Below, in pieces: positions 41,999-49,556 of a stretch of DNA of 64,000 nt. The position numbers were made by a program, and so were the translations under genes. The notes under the pieces are model-generated. The model did no database searches and had not been told where the DNA came from. It saw only the letters and a list, made by a program, of their open reading frames with translations. Within the stretch, counting starts at the first letter, position 1. Every line of letters begins with the position of its first letter. The DNA is from Chitinophaga oryzae (GTDB lineage: Bacteria; Bacteroidota; Bacteroidia; Chitinophagales; Chitinophagaceae), in the NCBI RefSeq assembly GCF_012516375.2, contig NZ_CP051204.2, forward strand, positions 2,728,001-2,792,000, in the 5' to 3' direction.

Positions 41999-43837
41999 CT
42001 ATTCTGTTACCGATTCTTCCTTGTTGGAAGCGAAGGTCTGCATGTCGATGAGTTTTTTGTAGAGGCCGTTATTCGCCAGCAGTTCGAGGTGCGAGCCTTG
42101 CTCTACTATTTGTCCGTTTTCCAGCACAATGATGATGTCGGCATTCTGGATGGTGCTGAGGCGGTGTGCAATAACCAGGGAGGTACGGTGCTTCATCAGG
42201 TTATTGAGCGCGTCCTGCACCATTTTTTCGGATTCGGTATCCAGTGCGGAGGTCGCTTCATCCAGCAGCATCAGCGGCGGGTTGTTAAGTACCGCGCGGG
42301 CGATGCAGAGCCTTTGTCTTTGTCCGCCGGAGAGCCGGGAGCCTTTATCACCGATATTGGTCTGATAGCCTTCAGCGGTACCCATGATGAATTCGTGGGC
42401 ATTGGCGATGCGGGCGGCTGCTTCCACTGCTTCGGGGGAGGCGTCGGGCTTACCGAAAGCGATGTTATTGTAGATGCTGTCGTTGAAAAGAATGGATTCC
42501 TGGTTCACCATGCCGATCTGGGAGCGCAGGGATTCCATGGTTACTTGTTGCAGGTTGCGGCCATCGATGAGGATTTCGCCGGACTGCGGCTGGATAAAGC
42601 GGGGGATAAGGTCCATCATAGTGGATTTGCCACCGCCGGAAGGCCCTACCAGCGCTATTGTTTTGCCTTTGGGGATCGTCAGGTTGATATTGCGGAGGAT
42701 GGGTTTTTCGCCGTAGGCGAAAGACACGTTCCTGAATTCAATTTCTTTTTCGAAGCCGGTGATGTTTACCGCATCGGGGGCATCCACGATGGCGGGTCTT
42801 TCATCGATCAGTTCCAGTACGCGCTCACCGGCGGCTACTCCCGAGTGGATACTGCTGAAAGAGGCGGAGATGGCTTTAGCGGGCCGCATTATCTGGGAGA
42901 ACAGGGCGATATAGGCGATGAAAGCAGCAGCGCTGAGGTCGCCCTGGTTAGACAGGACCAGCGTACCGCCATACAGTACGATACCGGCCACCATGATTAC
43001 GCCCAGTGTTTCAGACACCGGAGAAGCCAGCTGTTGTCTTCTGGCCATGGCACGGCCGATTTTGGAATAGCGGAGGTTTTCGTTATTGAAGCGGTCGGTA
43101 GTGAATTTCACGGCATTAAAAGCCTTGATGATACGGATACCGTGCAGCGCTTCGTCGAGGTAGCTGATCATCAGGCCGTAGGTACGGTGGGCTTCTACTG
43201 CATGTTCTTTCAGCTTTTTAACAATTTTGGAGATGATAAAACCCGCAACAGGTATTACCAGCATAGAGGCCAGCGTCAGTTTATAGGAGATGATGAACAG
43301 CATCACCAGGTAAAACAGGAGGGTAACCGGTTCCTTGAAGATCACCTGCAGGGTGCCGGTCACGGAATATTGTACGGTCTGGACGTCGCTGGCGATTTTG
43401 GAGATAATATCGCCTTTGCGTTCATTGCTGAAGTAGCCCAGGTGGAGGTCCATCACGTTATTGAAAACAGCCCTTCTGAGGTTCAGCAGGGTATGGATAC
43501 GGAGGCTTTCCATGGTTTTTTCGGCAAAATAGCGGAACAGGTTGCCGAGCAATACAGAAGCCACAATACAGCCGCAGACAAAGCGGAGCGTTTGTACGGC
43601 GCCATATTTGTTAAAAACGAGAGCGGTGTAATAGTTGAACACTGCGAAGATGTCTATCCAGTTATCCGGTTTCGGTGGTATATCTTTTACGTTACTGAAG
43701 ATGGTAGCCAGCAGGGGAGCCAGCAACGCCAGGTTCAGTGTGCTGAAAATAATTGACAACAACGTGCAGAGGATATAGGGAATAGCAAACTTGTTAATCG
43801 GTTTGGCGAAAGCTAAAAGTCGGAAGTATGTCTTCAT
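41999..43837 (-). CDS. MsbA-like ABC exporter (fused membrane and ATPase domains)
   Basis: 612 aa. Residues 1-330 form a type-1 exporter membrane domain with six helices. Residues 360-600 form the ATPase: Walker A GPSGGGKST, Q-loop, signature LSGGQRQRL, Walker B LMLLDEATSALD and H-loop VIAHRLST. It works as a homodimer. Such transporters move lipid A precursors, other lipids or drugs; the downstream glycosyltransferase favours a lipid or glycolipid role. Its promoter (43909-43940) is followed at once by a strong terminator hairpin (43861-43893), before the start codon on the same strand. That suggests expression is attenuated. Confidence 0.88.
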   Translation of the reverse strand: MKTYFRLLAFAKPINKFAIPYILCTLLSIIFSTLNLALLAPLLATIFSNVKDIPPKPDNWIDIFAVFNYYTALVFNKYGAVQTLRFVCGCIVASVLLGNLFRYFAEKTMESLRIHTLLNLRRAVFNNVMDLHLGYFSNERKGDIISKIASDVQTVQYSVTGTLQVIFKEPVTLLFYLVMLFIISYKLTLASMLVIPVAGFIISKIVKKLKEHAVEAHRTYGLMISYLDEALHGIRIIKAFNAVKFTTDRFNNENLRYSKIGRAMARRQQLASPVSETLGVIMVAGIVLYGGTLVLSNQGDLSAAAFIAYIALFSQIMRPAKAISASFSSIHSGVAAGERVLELIDERPAIVDAPDAVNITGFEKEIEFRNVSFAYGEKPILRNINLTIPKGKTIALVGPSGGGKSTMMDLIPRFIQPQSGEILIDGRNLQQVTMESLRSQIGMVNQESILFNDSIYNNIAFGKPDASPEAVEAAARIANAHEFIMGTAEGYQTNIGDKGSRLSGGQRQRLCIARAVLNNPPLMLLDEATSALDTESEKMVQDALNNLMKHRTSLVIAHRLSTIQNADIIIVLENGQIVEQGSHLELLANNGLYKKLIDMQTFASNKEESVTE

Positions 43838-43860
43838 ATCACTGTATAATAACTATCTAT

Positions 43861-43893
43861 AAAAAAGCCGCATCAAAGCAAAGCTGATGCGGC
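43861..43893 (-). terminator. Promoter-proximal terminator hairpin of the ABC exporter gene
   Basis: On the minus strand GCCGCATCA and TGATGCGGC form a 9-bp stem with a 9-base loop, followed by TTTTTTATAG. It ends 23 bases before the exporter ATG (43837) and begins about 10 bases after the predicted transcription start. Confidence 0.75.
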
Positions 43894-43908
43894 TTCTCTC
43901 ACAGCGGG

Positions 43909-43940
43909 CAAAATTAAGTCTTTTGCCGGGAATTGTCAAA
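43909..43940 (-). promoter_or_regulatory. Promoter of the ABC exporter gene
   Basis: On the minus strand TTTG (43937-43940), 20 bases, TAATTTTG (43909-43916), a full match to the Bacteroidota consensus. Transcription should start near 43902. Confidence 0.75.
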
Positions 43941-43997
43941 GAAATTAAGGCCAATTCGGTATCTTTATAGCAGTCATCTTCCCCCAAAATACCCCAT

Positions 43998-44402
43998 ATG
44001 GAAAAACCATCTTCCACTTCCTTCGAATTCCGTCACCAGGCGCTGGATGTCGCCTATCTGCAAAGACTCTATCAGCATGAGCCCTCGTATGCTTTTGATA
44101 TGTTCGACGGATTTCTCCGGGAGATCGGCGCCCGGATAACACAACTGGGTAATGCCATTGCGGCGAATAACCGGGAGCAGGTCAAATACTATGCGCATCA
44201 GCTGCGGGCGTTCACCGGTATTGTGGGCCTCACGAGGGTCCAGTCGGCCTCCGGGCGGCTGGAATCCTGTAGCATGGCCGGCAGTCCGGACACCATCGCG
44301 CAGCTTTTCGGGGAGATCAGCACGGGGGTGCGGCTGTCGATGCAGCCGGTGTGGCTGGAACGCGAGCGGCTCCGGGCCTTTTTGCAATCGCGGGACCTTT
44401 AA
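43998..44402 (+). CDS. Hpt-domain phosphotransfer protein
   Basis: 134 aa, all helical. The segment YYAHQLRAFTGIVGLTRVQSASGRLE holds the phospho-accepting His (H67) in the pattern 'AHxLrg.aG.vGl..l...a..LE' of histidine phosphotransfer domains. No kinase or receiver gene is adjacent, so it is an orphan relay protein that probably serves a hybrid histidine kinase encoded elsewhere. The usual Lys/Gly residues just after the His are replaced (HQLRAFTG), which still fits the family. It overlaps the convergent membrane-protein gene by 4 bases. Confidence 0.75.
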   Translation: MEKPSSTSFEFRHQALDVAYLQRLYQHEPSYAFDMFDGFLREIGARITQLGNAIAANNREQVKYYAHQLRAFTGIVGLTRVQSASGRLESCSMAGSPDTIAQLFGEISTGVRLSMQPVWLERERLRAFLQSRDL

Positions 44403-45679
44403 ATCCGGGTGATCCTGAAAGTAATCGTGTCTACCTTGTTTCGATGCAGCAGTTTATTGAGCGTGATCACCGCTTCCGTGAAAGCCATTTCATTCATGCC
44501 TTGCTTTACTTTGCCGGTCATATAAAAGCGGAAGGAGGGATGCAGCCTGATCTGGCTGAGCATCATGGAGATGCCGGGGATGCTCCTGTCTATGGCGTAC
44601 AGCATATGGGAGGTGTCCTTCAGTGTAACAGTCCAGCTGACATCCAGCACGGGATCGTTATACTGCCCGGTGGTATCACCCCACGGCTTTCCCGCCGGAC
44701 GGATATGTTGCCGGGGATCGTATGCCCGGAAGAAAAACTGCCGCTCTGAAGTATCGGACCTCATCCTGCGGATGGCGGAATCACCGGCGATGATGTAGAT
44801 GTCCAGTTGCGCAGAGTCCGGGTTGGCGAGGATCGCCTCTATATCCCTGCTGGCTTCTGTGTATTGAAACAGTTCTATGTTCAGCGGATTGCCGGTGCTG
44901 ATTTCAGGCAGCAATTTTATCGTAGCTGCGTGATCGTTAGTATAGAGAAAAGCGCCGCCTTCTTTTTCCATTCTTCGTGCCACCAGCTCGTCCAGCTTTT
45001 GTTTGTTACTGTAGAAACGTTCCTGCGAAGCGGCTTTCATACGGGCGAGATCGGGCTTCCTCCCGCGGGTGGCACACATGGCCACTACCATCGTTATCAG
45101 CAGGATAAACGTTGCGCCGACAATGAGGCTTGTGTTATCATTAGGATGGTTGTTGATCTGGCTCAGTTGAGCGGCCGGAGATGGATGGGTGTCTTCGGTT
45201 TTGACGTCACTGGTTTTAAACTGTTTTTGTTCCTGTTTGCTGAGCGCTGCTTCGAGGTGACGGAGGAAGTCTCCGAAGATGGCCACTTCTTCCGGTGTGT
45301 TCTGCCTGACCGCGCGGCTGCTGCGGGTCATATACCAGGAAATACGTCTATTGGCCAGCCGCAGTTTGACTCCCGGTGCGTTGGCGCCCCAGGGACGGGT
45401 TATTTTCCGGATGTCGGAGAAGTAAACAGTACCGTACAAAGCAGACTCCATACGATCATGATAAAGGGTGATGGTTTCCTGCCGCCAGGACCACGTCATC
45501 ATAAAATACATGAGGGGGAGCGTCACCAGCAGTACGGCGCCAATGACTATTCCAACACTAAAGTTTAATACCAAACCAGGGATGCAGGTGCCGAGAAAGC
45601 CGGCCATGACTGCTGCAGCGCCCCATAAGCTTCGTTGCCTGTCTAACACGGTAAACTGCCAGGTCGCGGAATTCTTCAT
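44399..45679 (-). CDS. Membrane protein of unknown function
   Basis: 426 aa. Two membrane helices lie near the N-terminus (about 19-40 and 43-62), followed by a PH-like beta segment (ITLYHDRMESALYGTVYFSDIRKITRPW). A third helix lies at about 184-206. The C-terminal 215 residues form a soluble domain with KAASQERFYSNKQKLDELVARRMEKE and FRFYMTGKVKQGMNEMAFTEAV. I do not recognise the family. The N-terminal part resembles small two-helix 'PH-domain' membrane proteins. No operon partner is seen; the Hpt gene converges on it. Confidence 0.7.
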   Translation of the reverse strand: MKNSATWQFTVLDRQRSLWGAAAVMAGFLGTCIPGLVLNFSVGIVIGAVLLVTLPLMYFMMTWSWRQETITLYHDRMESALYGTVYFSDIRKITRPWGANAPGVKLRLANRRISWYMTRSSRAVRQNTPEEVAIFGDFLRHLEAALSKQEQKQFKTSDVKTEDTHPSPAAQLSQINNHPNDNTSLIVGATFILLITMVVAMCATRGRKPDLARMKAASQERFYSNKQKLDELVARRMEKEGGAFLYTNDHAATIKLLPEISTGNPLNIELFQYTEASRDIEAILANPDSAQLDIYIIAGDSAIRRMRSDTSERQFFFRAYDPRQHIRPAGKPWGDTTGQYNDPVLDVSWTVTLKDTSHMLYAIDRSIPGISMMLSQIRLHPSFRFYMTGKVKQGMNEMAFTEAVITLNKLLHRNKVDTITFRITRI

Positions 45680-45714
45680 AGGCCGAAGATAAGGTTTTTC
45701 AGCGGGAGGGACCA

Positions 45715-45743
45715 GTCACGCAACGTATGGCCGTTTGCGTGAC
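45715..45743. other. Hairpin near the sulfatase 3' end
   Basis: GTCACGCAA (45715-45723) pairs with TTGCGTGAC (45735-45743). It lies between the sulfatase stop (45754) and the start of the next minus-strand gene (45679). There is no T-run, so it may be a processing or weak termination signal. Confidence 0.45.
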
Positions 45744-45753
45744 CGGCAAGGTA

Positions 45754-47277
45754 TCAGTGTGACTCCAGTATTTTCAGTGCTTCCTGGTCGTTGTACTGAA
45801 GGATCAGTTTTTTCAGCGTGGCTTTCAGTGCTGCGGTAATTTTTTCTGTGCCTTTACCACCGTAGATGTTATTGATCTGCTGCGGATCCTTTTTCAGGTC
45901 ATACAGTTCCCAGCTGTCGCCCGCGCCATAGAAGCGTACCAGCGTGTATTGTTCGGTACGTACGCCGAAGTGGGGATATACATGGTGCGGTTCGGGAAAC
46001 TCATAATAGTGATAATATGCCGCTTTTCTCCAGTTCGATTTGTCTCCGCCGGATTGCAGCAGCGGCAGGAAGGAAGTGCCCTGTATGTCCGACGGTACCG
46101 TTACGCCGGCCATCTGCAGGATCGTAGGCGCCCAGTCGATGTTCAGCATCAGCTCATTAACGGTGGTGCCGGGTTTGGTTACGCCGGGGTATTTGATGAC
46201 AAACGGGGTACGGAGTGATTCTTCGTACATAAAACGTTTATCGAACCAGCCGTGTTCGCCCATATAGAAGCCCTGGTCAGACGCGTAGATAACGACCGTA
46301 TTGTCTGCCAGCCCGTTTTTATCGAGGTAGTCCAGCAGTTCGCCGATGTTGCGGTCGAGGGAGCGGGCGGTAGCGAGGTAGTCTTTGAGGTAGCGCTGAT
46401 ATTTCCATTCCACGAGCGCGTCGCCGGTCAGTTTTTTCTCATCGAATTCTTTGCTGACTTTCCCTTCGTAATACGCTTTGAAAGCGGCTTTCTGTTCAGG
46501 CGTAAACCTACCATAGATGCCTTTTTCGTAGTTGGCGTGCACTTTCAGGTCTTCCTTCAGGCGCATGGTCTTGTCGATCGTCATGTCCTGGTTCTGTGCA
46601 GCGATGCGGTTTTTATAGCTGTCGCGGAACGTGGCCGGCAGCGGGAAGGTTTTGTCATCGTAAGCACCGAGGTCCTGGATGTCTGGCAGCCATTCGCGGT
46701 GGGTGGCTTTTTCCCCTACCACGAGGAAGAAAGGTTTGGAGGTATCGCGGCGATTAAGCCAGTCTACCGAGAACTGTGTGATCAGGTTGGTCACATAACC
46801 TTCCACACGGGTGGTATCGCGGGGACCGATGAAGTCCGGGTTGTAGTATTGTCCCTGGTTGTTGAGGATACGCCAGAAGTCGAACCCTTCGGGCAGGTTG
46901 CCCAGGTGCCATTTGCCGATCCATGCGGTCTGGTAGCCGTGCTGCTGCAGCAGTTTGGGAAACAGTTGCTGGCCGACATTAAATTTCTTTTCATTCAGCG
47001 TATAGCCGTTGATGTGGCTGTACTTGCCTGTCAGCAGCGTTGCTCGGCTGGGGCCGCAGATAGAGTTGGTGACCAGCGCATTGCGGAACAGCGCTCCCTG
47101 ACGGGCGATCCGGTCGATGTTGGGTGTTTGCGCCAGTTTGCTGCCATAGGCGCTGATAGCCTGATAAGCATGGTCATCTGAGAAAATAAAGATAATGTTC
47201 GGTTGTTTCTGCTGGCTGAAACCGGTGTGGCTAAGGAAAGCCAGTAACAGCCAGGAGAGGCGTTTCATTGTTTTCAT
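45754..47277 (-). CDS. Secreted type I sulfatase
   Basis: 507 aa with a signal peptide ending HTGFSQ. The formylglycine site is C74 in NSICGPSRATLLTGKYSHING (CxPSR motif). Metal-binding residues sit in FIFSDDHAYQ and VVIYASDQGFYMGEHGWFDKR; WIGKWHLG and EKATHREW supply other active-site residues. It removes sulfate esters from glycans in the periplasm after conversion of Cys by a formylglycine-generating enzyme. The pattern recalls N-acetylglucosamine-6-sulfatase-like enzymes, but the substrate cannot be fixed. It is divergent from a small membrane protein gene and about 2.3 kb from the PUL. Confidence 0.92.
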   Translation of the reverse strand: MKTMKRLSWLLLAFLSHTGFSQQKQPNIIFIFSDDHAYQAISAYGSKLAQTPNIDRIARQGALFRNALVTNSICGPSRATLLTGKYSHINGYTLNEKKFNVGQQLFPKLLQQHGYQTAWIGKWHLGNLPEGFDFWRILNNQGQYYNPDFIGPRDTTRVEGYVTNLITQFSVDWLNRRDTSKPFFLVVGEKATHREWLPDIQDLGAYDDKTFPLPATFRDSYKNRIAAQNQDMTIDKTMRLKEDLKVHANYEKGIYGRFTPEQKAAFKAYYEGKVSKEFDEKKLTGDALVEWKYQRYLKDYLATARSLDRNIGELLDYLDKNGLADNTVVIYASDQGFYMGEHGWFDKRFMYEESLRTPFVIKYPGVTKPGTTVNELMLNIDWAPTILQMAGVTVPSDIQGTSFLPLLQSGGDKSNWRKAAYYHYYEFPEPHHVYPHFGVRTEQYTLVRFYGAGDSWELYDLKKDPQQINNIYGGKGTEKITAALKATLKKLILQYNDQEALKILESH

Positions 47278-47370
47278 ATCTGTTCTGGTTATAAAGGAAC
47301 GGTGGCGGATAAAGATATCTATTATTTGAACTGCTAGGTAATATTATAAAAATTTGATATTTTAGGGTAG

Positions 47371-47646
47371 ATGGAGGGGATTATTATCATAGCAACAAGC
47401 TGTATCTATGGAATATTGGGTATTTACTGCGGACTGCGCGGCGAGGAGCTGCGTAACCGGTGGGTGATCAGGACGCACAAGAGAATTTCCCTGCGGGTAT
47501 TCAGGGAAAGCGAACCATTTGCCCGTACGCCGGAAGACATACGTTACCTGAGAATAACGAAACGGCTATACGTAGTGGCGATTTGTTGTTTCTGGATGTA
47601 TATATTGATGGTGGTTTTTTTGTTGGTACAGAAAATATGGATGTGA
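47371..47646 (+). CDS. Small membrane protein of unknown function
   Basis: 91 aa with two predicted membrane helices (about 3-20 and 66-88) flanking a basic loop (RNRWVIRTHKRISLRVFRESEPFARTPED). No family is recognised. Hydrophobic ends around a charged centre and a start just after an AT-rich promoter-like stretch support a real gene. It could be an accessory membrane protein. It sits between the divergent sulfatase gene and the convergent globin gene. Confidence 0.6.
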   Translation: MEGIIIIATSCIYGILGIYCGLRGEELRNRWVIRTHKRISLRVFRESEPFARTPEDIRYLRITKRLYVVAICCFWMYILMVVFLLVQKIWM

Positions 47647-47704
47647 TGAAAGTACGGTGAGTAGCATGGTTACAATATCAGCTTTTCATCTTTTCATCTT
47701 TTTA

Positions 47705-48181
47705 TCACGGTACGTACGGCCCGCCGGTTTCTCCCCATCCCCATTTAGGCATGGGCTGTTCCTTGTCCATTTCCAGCTGCTCTTCCCGGGAATTGATCAC
47801 TGCGATGCGCGTACCCCATTCCAGGTAGCCCACAAAGGCCGAGCGGAATTCGGGATCTGCCGGTAATCCCAGCTCGTCTGCAGTTTCGAGTAGCAGCGCC
47901 ACCCACCGCTGACGGTGCTGTTCCGTCAGATGTTTGCCGAGATGTTTATGCACCATCCGGTGATGAGATCCTTCCTCCTGACTGTAAGTAGTCGGCCCCC
48001 CAAATACTTCGGCGATAAAATGCGCCACATGCTGCTGGTGTTCCGGGCTCATATGCTTGAAGATCGGCTCCAGTAAAGGATCTTTTAATACCTTTTTATA
48101 AAAAGCATCTGTCAGTTTTTCAAACACCGGCATACCGCCGGCCCATTCGTATAAAGTAGGAATTTTTTTATCGGTCGTCAT
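47705..48181 (-). CDS. Group II truncated hemoglobin
   Basis: 158 aa. It shows the 2-over-2 globin pattern: LYEWAGGMPVFEKLTDAFYKKV, PLLEPIFKHM, HVAHFIAEVFGGP, the proximal-His region HRMVHKHLGKHLTEQHRQRWV, and LPADPEFRSAFVGYLEWGTRIAV. The WG pair near the C-terminus and the GGP turn are typical of group II (trHbO). It probably binds O2 or NO and protects against nitrosative or oxidative stress. It is divergent from an HxlR regulator with 81 bases between the starts, which suggests shared control. A TGTATACA palindrome lies in that gap. Confidence 0.9.
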   Translation of the reverse strand: MTTDKKIPTLYEWAGGMPVFEKLTDAFYKKVLKDPLLEPIFKHMSPEHQQHVAHFIAEVFGGPTTYSQEEGSHHRMVHKHLGKHLTEQHRQRWVALLLETADELGLPADPEFRSAFVGYLEWGTRIAVINSREEQLEMDKEQPMPKWGWGETGGPYVP

Positions 48182-48262
48182 CTTGTTAATTTAGTGAAAA
48201 TTGCTTTCAAATGTATACAAGATGCATTCCGGGAGCAAGAACTTACCAAAAAGTAGGGAACT

Positions 48263-48628
48263 ATGATCACACTAAACGATAAAACATATACCTGCCCGGT
48301 GGACGTCACCCTGGGGTTCATTGGCGGTAAATGGAAACTGCTGATACTGTCGCACCTGCACTGGCAGGAGCAGAGCAGTTATACAAAGTTGAAAGAGAAC
48401 CTGCCGGGGATATCGGAGAAGATGCTCAGCCAGCAGTTGAAAGAGCTGGAACGCGACTTGCTGGTCACCAAAACTGTTCTTTCAAAAAAACCTTATCGGG
48501 TCAGTTACTCCCTGTCAGCCGAAGGCAAATCACTGGCACCACTATACGAATTTGCGAGCAGCTGGGGTGTCCGGTATCTGAAACAACACGGCATCGATTA
48601 TGTCCAGGACCAGCACTTGTATAAATAG
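48263..48628 (+). CDS. HxlR-family transcriptional regulator
   Basis: 121 aa. It is a winged helix protein with the HxlR signature: CPVDVTLGFIGGKWKLLILSHL near residue 12 (conserved N-terminal Cys), LPGISEKMLSQQLKELERDLLV, and the wing KPYRVSYSLSAEGKSLAPLYE. HxlR proteins sense electrophiles, quinones or aldehydes, often through that Cys, and control neighbouring divergent genes. Here the divergent neighbour is the truncated hemoglobin gene. The stop is 3 bases from the stop of the convergent hypothetical gene. Confidence 0.9.
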   Translation: MITLNDKTYTCPVDVTLGFIGGKWKLLILSHLHWQEQSSYTKLKENLPGISEKMLSQQLKELERDLLVTKTVLSKKPYRVSYSLSAEGKSLAPLYEFASSWGVRYLKQHGIDYVQDQHLYK

Positions 48629-48631
48629 GTG

Positions 48632-49237
48632 TTAACCATCAATAAGACCTTTTACCAGGCTGCCCCACTGTGCCTTGGACATCCCCAGGATGGCGCCGAT
48701 GGCGGTGAATAAATTCCTGATTTTGTCCAGAAATCCCCGCACACCCGTATTCGGGACCTCATTTCTGCCATAAACGCTGGCTTTTACTTCCAGCCCGTTT
48801 TTCTCTACGATAAAAGAACTGGTGGCGTAACGTTTAAAAAAGTGCGCTGTCTCCCGGTCAGCCGAATGCGGCAACGGTAACGGTCGCACGCGCATGCCCG
48901 TATACACCTGTTCCTGGCTGCCCACCTGTTCCACCTGTACCCAGTCGAACCCTCTGCCGGCGTGGGTGCCGGGCCCGGGTAGATTGATACGGATATAATC
49001 TCCCTCCCGGACGGAGCGGTACACAGGCTCGCCCTGCTGGTCCACCAGCTGGAAGCGGGCGCTGAGCGGCCCGCTCAGCAGGTGCCACTGATTTACATCG
49101 AGCAGTCTGCGCCGGGCTACTTCATATAACACCACCGCTGCTTCAGGATCTGCCGCACGCCGGCAGTAGCTGGTGTTGGATTGCCCTCCTTCGTGTTGCG
49201 CGGGAATGAGCCCGCTTGCTGCCAATGACGGATGCAT
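48632..49237 (-). CDS. Hypothetical protein
   Basis: 201 aa, no signal peptide or membrane helix near the N-terminus. The middle part (LLSGPLSARFQLVDQQGEPVYRSVREGDYIRINLPGPG to GSQEQVYTGMRVRPLPLP) looks like a small beta-rich domain. The C-terminal 35 residues (VRGFLDKIRNLFTAIGAILGMSKAQWGSLVKGLIDG) form an amphipathic or weakly hydrophobic helix. I do not recognise a family. Codon choice and length support a real gene. It is divergent from the SusC gene at 49557, with a long gap. Confidence 0.6.
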   Translation of the reverse strand: MHPSLAASGLIPAQHEGGQSNTSYCRRAADPEAAVVLYEVARRRLLDVNQWHLLSGPLSARFQLVDQQGEPVYRSVREGDYIRINLPGPGTHAGRGFDWVQVEQVGSQEQVYTGMRVRPLPLPHSADRETAHFFKRYATSSFIVEKNGLEVKASVYGRNEVPNTGVRGFLDKIRNLFTAIGAILGMSKAQWGSLVKGLIDG

Positions 49238-49556
49238 AATTCCACAAATTGGTACACCGGAAACGCTTCAACAATTATGCCCCCGCATGTTTTTTTAACC
49301 GCCTCAGCATGGGACAGGATAGTTGCCCGGTATTTTTGCCCTAATTTACCTTTTGTATTACTGCATGATAAAATTCCACGTTATGCCGGAGGGGCCATTG
49401 AGTATATCAACCAGCGGGCTGTGACAGCCAGATTCCATAATGAATAATATGCCGTATAACCGTTGCTGTTACACGGGACTATAGCCCGTGCCAGGACAGT
49501 TGTGCCTGAAATTTTCCAATAGTCAACATTTATTGTTCAACAAAAGATTTCACGTT
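49238..49556 (+). promoter_or_regulatory. Leader of the first SusC gene
   Basis: TATTTTTG at 49331-49338 matches the -7 consensus, without a clear -33. It implies a leader of about 210 bases. A short hairpin (CACGGG at 49472-49477, CCCGTG at 49485-49490) lies in the leader without a T-run. An in-frame ORF at 49232-49447 spans the promoter and is not credible. Confidence 0.5.

Noticed and set aside
41945..43756. 603-codon open frame on the plus strand opposite the ABC exporter gene
   Set aside because: It is antisense to a gene with all ABC motifs, has no signal or family pattern, and reads as a mirror of that gene's codon usage.
49232..49447. 71-aa plus-strand ORF upstream of the first SusC gene
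   Set aside because: It spans a -7 promoter element, has no recognisable features, and begins inside the divergent gene's start region.
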